Part shown: positions 8,401 to 15,709 of the stretch, one piece after another
Position numbering within the stretch: position 1 is the stretch's first letter
Layout: every line of letters starts with the position of its first letter
Notes under the pieces: model-generated
Databases searched by the model: none
Told to the model about the DNA's origin: nothing
What the model saw: the letters and a program-made list of their open reading frames with translations, nothing else
Made by a program: the position numbers and the translations under genes
Assembly: GCF_021655555.1 (NCBI RefSeq)
Contig: NZ_AP023086.1
Coordinates: 3,626,685 to 3,690,684 of the forward strand
Length of the DNA: 64,000 bases
Direction of reading: 5' to 3'
Source: Marinagarivorans cellulosilyticus
GTDB lineage: Bacteria > Pseudomonadota > Gammaproteobacteria > Pseudomonadales > Cellvibrionaceae

Positions 8401-9321
8401 ATGCTTCAGCTGCGTTTTACCAACTCCGCAAAGCCGGCCATGTGGCTTGTCGCGCCAAAATATACTTTTGGATCTAAGCACGATTGCGATTGTGTGCTGG
8501 CCCAACCGGGTGTCGTTGAGCACCATGCAGACATTATTGTCGAAGGCGAAGCCGTTTCTTTGGTTCGTATTGACGGCAGCGCCATTATTCAGGTTAATGG
8601 CCACACCGTTGCCGCCAGCCAAGTATTGAAACCTGGGGATCTTATCTCAATGGGAGAGGCAGAGCTTGCCATTGCCGACCCAAAGCAAGAAGGCCCTAAA
8701 AGGGATTTTTCTGATAAGACCAATTTACGCTCTGCGCTAAACCTAAAAAGTGTGCCAGAGGGCGAAGCTGAAGCGCCGTGGCACTTAAGGCCACTTAATA
8801 CGACGCTTGCTAAAAGCGATGGTTTTGACCTGCACGGTACAATGTTGCTTGGGCGCTCAAAAGAGTGTGATATCTGCATTCCGGCATCACACTTATCCCG
8901 CAAGCATGCCAAATTTATTGTTACAGATGCAGGCTTAACCGTTGAGGATTTGGGCTCATCGAATGGTACGTTTATCAATGGCGCAAGAATCGAGCGCATA
9001 TCGTTACATCATGGAGATGAGGTCAGCTTTGATACGCTGCGCTTTCGGGTCGAAGCGGCAAGCAACGTCGAAGATGTAACTACGTTGCGCGCAGCGCTGG
9101 ATGAAACGCAAATTAGACAGGCCGTTACGCCAAAACAAATCGAGCGCCAAAAGCCGTCATCTGGCGCTGGTCGAAAGTCCCCGCCTGTGCGCCCGAGGTT
9201 AAGTAGTGCCAGCACGGGGCGTTCTAATGATGACTCCTCAGCAGATACCATTAAGCTGTTGCTAGGTGCGGGCATTGTTATTGGCGTAGTCGCATGGCTT
9301 GCTTGGTTTTTGCTTACTTAA
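8401..9321 (+). CDS. Double FHA-domain protein with C-terminal membrane anchor
   Basis: A 306-residue protein. Residues about 1-95 are a degenerate FHA-like domain that lacks the usual GR/SxxH motif. Residues about 135-220 form a canonical FHA domain (LLGRSKECDICIP, LSRKHAKF, EDLGSSNGTFINGARI), the phosphothreonine-binding fold. A low-complexity linker follows, and the last 25 residues are a hydrophobic segment (LLLGAGIVIGVVAWLAWFLL) that would hold the protein in the inner membrane with its FHA domains in the cytoplasm. The ATG has only a weak AGGA upstream. It diverges from the PP2C gene across 185 bp. The partner kinase is not adjacent; the nearest is the kinase fusion at 1903-3624. Confidence 0.85.
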   Translation: MLQLRFTNSAKPAMWLVAPKYTFGSKHDCDCVLAQPGVVEHHADIIVEGEAVSLVRIDGSAIIQVNGHTVAASQVLKPGDLISMGEAELAIADPKQEGPKRDFSDKTNLRSALNLKSVPEGEAEAPWHLRPLNTTLAKSDGFDLHGTMLLGRSKECDICIPASHLSRKHAKFIVTDAGLTVEDLGSSNGTFINGARIERISLHHGDEVSFDTLRFRVEAASNVEDVTTLRAALDETQIRQAVTPKQIERQKPSSGAGRKSPPVRPRLSSASTGRSNDDSSADTIKLLLGAGIVIGVVAWLAWFLLT

Positions 9322-9421
9322 AGCCTATATCGCCTTTACGAGCATTCGTAATACCAACTAACTATTAAAAATTATTCAGTGGCAGCCGTTAACTAGACAT
9401 CACTTGTTTTAGGAGGCTGTC

Positions 9422-10612
9422 ATGAACATTATTCCGCACAATCAATCTTTGGTGTCTCGCCAGCTTGGCATCAACGTTTCCGCAGCCGGCAAAGACGGCG
9501 GCGGCGATCCCGCCAATACCGCGAAGTCAGCCCAAAGTGACGGTACTCACCAACCTTCCGTACGGGTTTCATTAAGTCAGGCCTCGATTGAGGTTGCGCG
9601 CGTTAATGCAACTAATGGCGTACAGCCGACGCTAATTGATAAGCCTGCAAATAACCCGTTCGCCAATAACATTCTTAATGCCATTAATGGCCAGCTTGCA
9701 GTGGATGTTGCTGACGGAGCAACCCAAGAAGAGCTGCAATCACGCCTTGAGGCAGGCCTAAGTGGCTTTTTGAGCGGCTTTGATGAGGCGTTTGAGCAAC
9801 TCTCGGCGCTATCGGAGTTTACTGGTGATATCCGCGGTGATGTCTTGTCTACCAAGACCCAAGTACTTGCTGGCTTAGCGGAAACAGCCGAACAGCTAGG
9901 GCTAGACCCAAGCGCGATAGTACAGGCTCAAAGTAATTTAGATGCACAGCTTTCTGAGCATTCGCAGGCCGCAGGCGAGCCAGAAACACAAGTGCTGAAT
10001 ACGCAGGCTCCGTCTTTAGGTGCGTTTGATGCTTTCGCGGCTAGTCAAAATAGCTTTCGCTTTGAGTTAGAGACCGCGGATGGCGATAAAATTGAGATTT
10101 TAGTCGATTCATTAAAAGCAGCTGAGCTTCACGCCAATGGCAAGGGTGCCTCAGGCCAGGTTGCGCAGCAAAATCAATTTGAGTTTCGGGTTGAAGGCGA
10201 GCTCGATAGTGATGAATTAAAAGCAATTAATGACTTGCTTAACCAGGTTAACTCTGTGAGTGAAAGCTTTTTTGGTGGCAATGTTGAGCAAGCGTTTGAG
10301 CAAGCAGTAAGCATGGGGTTTGATAGCGAAGAAATCCAAAGCTTTTCACTTAAGCTAACACAAACAAGTTTTTCACAGGTACAAAGTACATACGGTGCTG
10401 ATACCGGCGGTTCTGCCGATGCGCGTGCCGAGCCCAGCAAAAACCTTGTGCATTTAGGTAATTTTTTACAAGAGCTAGAAAAAGCCAACATATTGGCTGA
10501 AGAAATGGGGCAGCAATTAAGCTTAGTAACGGAGCTTGCAGATAATATCAGTAAGGCTCGAGGATTGGGGCAAGCAAGTATTGCCGATTTTGTCGCTCGC
10601 TTGGCGCCATAA
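9422..10612 (+). CDS. DUF5610-like protein, hypothetical
   Basis: A 396-residue acidic, alanine-, serine- and glutamine-rich protein with no signal peptide or membrane segment. Residues about 70-165 (NPFANNILNAINGQLAVDVADGATQEEL through LSGFLSGFDEAFEQL) resemble the DUF5610 family. The rest is helical and low in complexity. The function is unknown; such proteins sometimes sit near motility or surface genes. A very strong ribosome-binding site (AGGAGG, 9411-9416) fixes the ATG start and suggests high expression. It lies 100 bp downstream of the FHA gene and could share its transcript. Family assignment is from memory of the motif, so moderate. Confidence 0.65.
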   Translation: MNIIPHNQSLVSRQLGINVSAAGKDGGGDPANTAKSAQSDGTHQPSVRVSLSQASIEVARVNATNGVQPTLIDKPANNPFANNILNAINGQLAVDVADGATQEELQSRLEAGLSGFLSGFDEAFEQLSALSEFTGDIRGDVLSTKTQVLAGLAETAEQLGLDPSAIVQAQSNLDAQLSEHSQAAGEPETQVLNTQAPSLGAFDAFAASQNSFRFELETADGDKIEILVDSLKAAELHANGKGASGQVAQQNQFEFRVEGELDSDELKAINDLLNQVNSVSESFFGGNVEQAFEQAVSMGFDSEEIQSFSLKLTQTSFSQVQSTYGADTGGSADARAEPSKNLVHLGNFLQELEKANILAEEMGQQLSLVTELADNISKARGLGQASIADFVARLAP

Positions 10613-10689
10613 AGGGAAAGGGATCGCTACAAATGCTCATGAACACTGTAATATAGGCGGTGTGATTAAGATTTGAATAGAGATGATTA

Positions 10690-11157
10690 ATGAAGGATAG
10701 CGAACTGACGCGGATTATTGGCAAAGCCTCTGAGATCTGTGCGGCCACGGGCGGGCGCTTAACAGAAAAGCGTCAGCGAATACTGACACTGCTGGTGACG
10801 TCGGCAGTGCCTTTGTCGGCTTATGAAGTTGCCGATGCCTATAACCGCAATGCGGAAAACGCCATGCCTGCAATGTCGGTTTATCGAATACTCGATTTTT
10901 TGGAAGCAGGGCAGCTGGTTCACAAGCTGGCTTCGGCCAACAAATATATTGCCTGCTCCCATATTGCTTGCTCACATTCCCACGAGGTTCCTCAGTTTCT
11001 GATTTGTAATAAATGCCAGTCAGTAAAAGAAATTGCCATACAAAAAAGTATTGTTGATGAGCTTGATGAGCAGGTGAAAGGCGCGGGCTATCAGCTGATG
11101 AACTCGCAGTTGGAGCTAGACTGCGTGTGTCAGGCGTGCCTGAAGACGGCATCTTAG
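10690..11157 (+). CDS. zur: Fur-family regulator, Zur type
   Basis: A 155-residue Fur-family repressor that most resembles the zinc-uptake regulator Zur. The N-terminal winged helix includes LTEKRQRILTLLVTSAVPLSAYEVADAY and the recognition-helix region MSVYRILDFLEAGQLVH. The C-terminal half has the structural zinc cysteines CNKC and CVCQAC and a metal-rich stretch ACSHSHEVPQF. With zinc bound it would repress zinc-uptake genes. The ATG at 10690 is the family start. No zinc transporter (znuABC) lies beside it and no clear Zur box is visible upstream. A hairpin terminator begins at its stop codon. Confidence 0.85.
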   Translation: MKDSELTRIIGKASEICAATGGRLTEKRQRILTLLVTSAVPLSAYEVADAYNRNAENAMPAMSVYRILDFLEAGQLVHKLASANKYIACSHIACSHSHEVPQFLICNKCQSVKEIAIQKSIVDELDEQVKGAGYQLMNSQLELDCVCQACLKTAS

Positions 11158-11190
11158 GCGAGCATAATGCTCGCCTATTTGAGTTTTCGT
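11155..11190 (+). terminator. Terminator after zur
   Basis: Arms TAGGCGAGCAT (11155-11165) and ATGCTCGCCTA (11167-11177), starting on the stop codon itself, followed by a T-rich tail. A tight loop means the inner bases would open. It may serve the convergent uxaA transcript too. Confidence 0.7.
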
Positions 11191-11236
11191 TAATCGTATT
11201 TTAGCTTTACAGCTTTTAGGTTACACAGCTTTGAAG

Positions 11237-12799
11237 CTAAACAGTTGCACCAATGCGCCAAGGGTTAAATTCGTTTAAGCCGTAACCAAAACTTTCACTT
11301 TTAGGCGCCTTGCCAGAGGCCACATCTAGAATCTCTTGAAAAATGCGTTGCCCGCACTCGGTCACGGTTTCTTTACCGCTAATAATCTCACCGCAGTTAA
11401 CATCAATATCTTCGCCCATCTGCTCGTAAAGTGCGTTATTGCTGCCTAGCTTGATGCAAGGCACAGGCTTAAAGCCAAAGGCGGACCCTCGCCCAGTGGT
11501 AAAGCATATAACATTGGCGCCTGAGGCTACTTGTCCAGTCACTGAAACCGGGTCAAAGCCAGGACTATCCATAAACACTAGGCCTTTGGCTGTGGCAGGT
11601 TCGGCATAAAGGTATACCGCCTGCAAGGCGCTGGTGCCACTTTTAGATTGCGCACCAAGCGATTTTTCGGCAATGGTTGTTAGGCCGCCCAGTTTGTTGC
11701 CGGGCGATGGATTGTTGTTTAGCTCAAATCCGTTTATTTCGGTGTAATTTTCCCACCATTTGATTCTATCTAATACCGCGTTTGCTACCGCTGGGTTGAT
11801 AGAGCGCTGCGTTAACAAATGCTCTGCGCCATATATTTCGGGCGTTTCGGAGTAGATTACCGTGCCGCCGTGGCTGACCAGCAAGTCTGCCGCCACGCCT
11901 AGAGCCGGGTTAGCCGTAACACCAGAAAACGCATCAGACCCACCACACTGCAGGGCAACCGTTAAATGGCTGGCCGGGGCAGCAGTGCGCGTATCTAAGT
12001 TGGCCTTAGCCAGCAGTGATTTTACAGCGTCAATACCTTTACTTATGCTCTGGCGGGTGCCGCCGGCATCTTGGATGTTCAGCGCTTGGCAACGGGGGCT
12101 TTCGTGCAGTGCGTTTTCATTGATTAAACGTTGGATCTGCATTGTTTCGCAGCCTAAGCCAATAATCAAAACGCCACCAAAATTTGGATGTTTTGCGTAA
12201 CCTGTTAGCACGCGCTCCAGTAGTTCATAACCTTCACCGCTGGATTTCATGCCGCAGCCACCTTCGTGAGTTAGGGCGACGACACCATCAACATTGGGAT
12301 AATCTTTAAGGACTTCTGGTGTATTCAATGAAGCTGCAATATGGCTGGCAACGGTAGCGGAGCAATTAACGGTTGTGATAATGCCAACAAAGTTGCGTGT
12401 TCCAATGCGGCCACCTTCGCGGTGATACCCCATAAACTGGGCCTGCTCGGCTTCTGCAACCATTTTAGGCATGCTGATGTTGCTGCAAAAGTTAAAGTCC
12501 TTCGTTTGGTTGGCCATTTCACAGTTGTGATTGTGAACGTCTTCGCCAACCGCAACGGGCTGGATTGCAATGCCAATAGGTTGGCCATACTTAATGACAG
12601 GCTGGTCTGCTGAGATATTCTTAATAGCAACCTTGTGCATCACGCTAACGTCTGACTGTAATGTAATGGTTTGATTAGCTAGCTTAACTATTGTACCGGC
12701 GCTAAGGGGCCGTAGGGCAACGGCAACGTTGTCATGGCTGTGGAGTTGCAGCAAGCTTTGCTGCGTACTCGGGCTTAGGTCGCTCGTGTCTTTGCTCAT
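11237..12799 (-). CDS. uxaA: Altronate dehydratase
   Basis: A 520-residue UxaA-family enzyme that dehydrates D-altronate to 2-keto-3-deoxygluconate in galacturonate catabolism. The N-terminal SAF domain is about residues 20-100 (VAVALRPLSAGTIVKL). The catalytic part follows with YHREGGRIGTRNFVGI, VALTHEGGCGM, LQCGGSDAFSG and a C-terminal GEIISGKETVTECGQRIF. Conserved cysteines and histidines for the metal site are present, and the length fits the family. ATG start at 12799. It diverges from the GntR regulator across 289 bp that contain a partial copy of the presumed operator (12859-12873). The UxaB and UxaC partners are not in the window. Confidence 0.92.
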   Translation of the reverse strand: MSKDTSDLSPSTQQSLLQLHSHDNVAVALRPLSAGTIVKLANQTITLQSDVSVMHKVAIKNISADQPVIKYGQPIGIAIQPVAVGEDVHNHNCEMANQTKDFNFCSNISMPKMVAEAEQAQFMGYHREGGRIGTRNFVGIITTVNCSATVASHIAASLNTPEVLKDYPNVDGVVALTHEGGCGMKSSGEGYELLERVLTGYAKHPNFGGVLIIGLGCETMQIQRLINENALHESPRCQALNIQDAGGTRQSISKGIDAVKSLLAKANLDTRTAAPASHLTVALQCGGSDAFSGVTANPALGVAADLLVSHGGTVIYSETPEIYGAEHLLTQRSINPAVANAVLDRIKWWENYTEINGFELNNNPSPGNKLGGLTTIAEKSLGAQSKSGTSALQAVYLYAEPATAKGLVFMDSPGFDPVSVTGQVASGANVICFTTGRGSAFGFKPVPCIKLGSNNALYEQMGEDIDVNCGEIISGKETVTECGQRIFQEILDVASGKAPKSESFGYGLNEFNPWRIGATV

Positions 12800-13088
12800 G
12801 TTTTTTTAAAGGCTCTACTTATTCTTGTATTTTCTAGACAGTTTCAATTTATCATCATATTGGTAAGGCCGCAATTTTAACTTTGGTAATATTTAATGCT
12901 TCTATTGGCTTGTCCTTTTGGGATTGTTGTGGCTTTATGTGATCTTTGAGCACATATTGTGTGCTTTTACAGCTAGCTCCAATTAGCAAAAACGGTAGAA
13001 TGGAGCCTAACTAAAGCGCCTCACAGAGTCTCGCTTCTAGGTTGGCGAGGTTGGATGTGAACAATATAGATTTAAGGTGTAGCGGGTA

Positions 13089-13904
13089 ATGAATTACATA
13101 AGTAAAGATGGCGATCACGGCGTCACGGGTGGTGGCGCAGTGCAATCTGCATTAGAGGATGTGGCCTCGGGGCGACTGTATCAAAAAGTCGCGCATGAGC
13201 TGGCAGAGCGTATATCGCAAGGTGAGTACCCTGTGGGTACAAGGTTGCCCGCCGAACGAAAGTTAGCCGAACGTTTTAATGTCAGCAGGCCTACAATACG
13301 CGAGGCCATTATTGCGCTGGAGCTTGTTGGATGTGTTGAAGTAAAAAGTGGCTCGGGTGTTTACGTAACATCTTCTGGAAGCTCTGAGGCATTAGCTGGC
13401 GCTGTGCTTGATGTCGGCGCGTTTGAAATCTTAGAGGCGCGTTTAGTTTTTGAAAGCGAAATTGCTGCCGTTGCTGCAAAAGCCATTACGGATGAAGAGT
13501 TGGAGGATTTAAAGGTCGCACTGCACTCGATGGAAGTCGAAAACGCACAAGATGAGGTGTCTGAAAACGCTGATGAGATTTTCCACAACATCATTGCGAA
13601 GGCGACCCATAACGAAGCGATGATTTCAGTTTGTAAGCATCTGTGGTCAATGCGCAATCAATCGAATGTCTCTGCTTCGATTCTAGATAAGGTTCGCCAA
13701 GCTGGCTCGCGCCCGCGCATAGAAGAGCACAGGGCTATTTTAGATGCCTTGGTAGCGCGGGACCCCGAAGCCGCTCGCGCTGCGATGAAGGAGCACCTTT
13801 CACGTGTCGCCGACCAATTGCTTGAGTCCACTGAAGCGCAGGCCATAGAAGAAGCCAAAAAAAGTGTTAGCCGCGAGCGCGAGCGCTTTGCCATGGTTCG
13901 CTAG
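13089..13904 (+). CDS. GntR/FadR-family (FCD) transcriptional regulator of the uronate genes
   Basis: A 271-residue regulator. The winged helix-turn-helix is at about 32-100 (GEYPVGTRLPAERKLAERFNV, SRPTIREAIIALELVG), and an FCD ligand-binding domain at about 105-240 carries metal-binding residues of the type D...H...H (ADEIFHNIIAKATHNE, then EEHRAILDAL). Family members such as UxuR and ExuR sense uronates or their keto-acid products. Position between uxaA and the pectin genes makes it their likely regulator, with binding of a uronate intermediate releasing DNA. ATG start with GGGTA upstream. A strong terminator follows at 13984-14014. The ligand is an inference. Confidence 0.87.
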   Translation: MNYISKDGDHGVTGGGAVQSALEDVASGRLYQKVAHELAERISQGEYPVGTRLPAERKLAERFNVSRPTIREAIIALELVGCVEVKSGSGVYVTSSGSSEALAGAVLDVGAFEILEARLVFESEIAAVAAKAITDEELEDLKVALHSMEVENAQDEVSENADEIFHNIIAKATHNEAMISVCKHLWSMRNQSNVSASILDKVRQAGSRPRIEEHRAILDALVARDPEAARAAMKEHLSRVADQLLESTEAQAIEEAKKSVSRERERFAMVR

Positions 13905-13983
13905 CTAGCTGCCCTTGCTTTAAATTGACGCGCAACTTTAGCGTACCTCCTCAGCTTTAACCCCCATTTTGTGATTTACGTTC

Positions 13984-14014
13984 GTGGCCGACTCCCCGTC
14001 GGCCACTTCTATTT
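13984..14014 (+). terminator. Terminator after the GntR regulator gene
   Basis: Perfect 9-bp stem GTGGCCGAC (13984-13992) / GTCGGCCAC (13998-14006), loop TCCCC, then TTCTATTT. It separates the regulator from the polygalacturonase gene. Confidence 0.8.
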
Positions 14015-14111
14015 ACCTCGTCTATGCTTTCTTAAGTCTTCAGTGGCGGGCTTTCACTCAGCTTCTTGCTTAGTGTGGGACGGAATTACCAATACTTAAT
14101 TATTTTTTTGT

Positions 14112-14126
14112 ATTGGTCAGTCCAAT
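14112..14126. promoter_or_regulatory. Probable GntR operator before the GH28 gene
   Basis: Palindrome ATTGG-TCAGT-CCAAT, close to the TTGGTnnnCCAA type of site recognised by FCD regulators. It falls between a plausible -35 (TTGTAT, 14109) and -10 (TAGTGT), so bound protein would block RNA polymerase. An overlapping longer repeat ACCAATAC/GTATTGGT spans 14088-14117. A similar site occurs at 15598. Confidence 0.55.
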
Positions 14127-14166
14127 TTGCTAGTGTAATTGCCCGCAATAACAATAGTAGGTAGGA

Positions 14167-15579
14167 ATGCTCGTGCTCCCCCCCATTAAACGTCGAACAT
14201 TTATTATCGCCGCAGGCTTGGGTGTGCAAGCCTGCGCAAGCGCACCGTCTAAGCCCCAGTTAAGCTCAAGCGAGTCCCGTGCGTGGGACTATTGCGCTAG
14301 CTGGGTCGCCAAACTCAAAGAGCCAGCGTTTGCAGCGCAAGATTTTAATATTACTGATTTTGGCGCCGTCGAAGGCGGTGATGCATCGCAAGCCATCGCA
14401 AGCGCAGTTGATGCCTGCTATAAATCAGGGGGCGGTCGAGTACTTATCCCAAGTGGGCGCTTTTACTCCGGCCCCATTCACCTTCAATCCAACGTCAATC
14501 TGCACTTAAGTGATGGCGCAACTATTTCTTTTTATACCGACCCTAAGCGTTACTTGCCCGCCGTAAAAACGCGCTGGGAAGGCATGGCTTTAATGGGGTA
14601 TTCGCCGTTGATCTACGCCTATCGCCAAACGAATGTTGCGGTAACCGGCAGCGGAATTTTGGATGGCGGGGCAGATCGTGAGCACTGGTGGCCTTGGAAA
14701 GGCGAAAAGGGCTGGCAGCGCGAGGGCTTTGGTGCACAGCAGGCAGCGCGTAAGCAGCTGATGCAGGATGTGGCAAATGGCGTCGACATTGCAGATCGGC
14801 ATTATGCTGAGGGGCACTATTTAAGGCCTTCTTTTATACAGTTTTACGAATGCAGCCAGGTAAAGGTCGAAGATATCACTGTGCGCCGCGCGCCTTTTTG
14901 GTTGATCCACCCAGTGTTATCGCAGCACGTTATTGTGCGCAACGTTACGTTAGAAAGCCTTGGGCCCAATTCGGATGGCTGCAACCCCGAATCGTGCCGT
15001 TACGTACTTATTGAAAATTGTGCCTTTAACACTGGAGACGATTGCATTGCCATAAAGTCTGGCCGCAACCGAGATGGCCGCGATATTGGCATTCCATCTG
15101 AGGATATCTTAATTCGCCATTGCAGCATGAGTGCCGGCCATGGGGGCGTTGTTATTGGTAGTGAAATATCCGGTGGCGCGCGAAATATCTTTGTTGAACA
15201 TTGCCATATGGATAGCCCCGACCTTGATCGCGGCATTCGAATTAAAACAAATTCAGTACGCGGAGGTTTAATCGAGAAACTTTATGTTCGCCATGTGGAT
15301 ATTGGCCGCGTTCGTGATGCTGTAGTGGTTAACTTCCATTACGAGGAAGGCAATGCTGGCAACCACCCGCCAACCGTGCGCGATATTTATCTAACGGATA
15401 TCACCTGTGATAACGCTAAAAATGCTTTTATTCTCAGAGGTTTTCCGGAAATACCCATTGGTCGAATGGTGTTGCGTGATGTGCATTTTGTGCAGGCCGA
15501 AAGCTTGGGTGTTCTGGAATTTGCGGACGAAGTCTCTTTTGATGGCGTCTCAATCAACGGGACATTATTATCCAGATAA
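14167..15579 (+). CDS. GH28 polygalacturonase lipoprotein
   Basis: A 470-residue glycoside hydrolase family 28 enzyme that hydrolyses alpha-1,4-galacturonan in pectin. The N-terminus has twin arginines at 9-10 and a lipobox ending at Cys23 (GLGVQAC), pointing to a lipoprotein, perhaps Tat-exported. The catalytic set is complete: NSDGC, GDDCIAIKSG, GHGGVVIGS and the substrate-binding RGIRIKT, arranged on a parallel beta-helix. Whether it works from chain ends (exo) or internally is not decided by sequence; released galacturonate would feed UxaA. ATG start at 14167 has GTAGG upstream. A likely operator and promoter lie 40-60 bp upstream. Confidence 0.92.
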   Translation: MLVLPPIKRRTFIIAAGLGVQACASAPSKPQLSSSESRAWDYCASWVAKLKEPAFAAQDFNITDFGAVEGGDASQAIASAVDACYKSGGGRVLIPSGRFYSGPIHLQSNVNLHLSDGATISFYTDPKRYLPAVKTRWEGMALMGYSPLIYAYRQTNVAVTGSGILDGGADREHWWPWKGEKGWQREGFGAQQAARKQLMQDVANGVDIADRHYAEGHYLRPSFIQFYECSQVKVEDITVRRAPFWLIHPVLSQHVIVRNVTLESLGPNSDGCNPESCRYVLIENCAFNTGDDCIAIKSGRNRDGRDIGIPSEDILIRHCSMSAGHGGVVIGSEISGGARNIFVEHCHMDSPDLDRGIRIKTNSVRGGLIEKLYVRHVDIGRVRDAVVVNFHYEEGNAGNHPPTVRDIYLTDITCDNAKNAFILRGFPEIPIGRMVLRDVHFVQAESLGVLEFADEVSFDGVSINGTLLSR

Positions 15580-15597
15580 TTGGCAACCAAAATTATT

Positions 15598-15612
15598 ATT
15601 GGTAAGTCCAAA
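15598..15612. promoter_or_regulatory. Second copy of the probable GntR operator, before the TonB receptor
   Basis: ATTGGTAAGTCCAAA, matching the 14112 site in 12 of 15 positions. A further partial copy (AATGGTAGTCCAAAA) lies at about 15620-15634. Both are about 100 bp before the receptor start. Confidence 0.5.
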
Positions 15613-15709
15613 ATGTCTTGAATGGTAGTCCAAAAGGTGTGACCATGCGCCTACGGCCAAGCATATGGCTAAAATAAAAAATAATGATTAAGTTTGGGGA
15701 ATTATCACA

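Noticed and set aside
7457..9321. Type VI secretion regulatory module
   Set aside because: The PP2C and FHA genes resemble PppA and Fha, but no Tss, Hcp or VgrG gene is in the window.
10621..10689. Zur box upstream of the zur gene
   Set aside because: No sequence close to the palindromic GTTATANTATAAC-type consensus is present.
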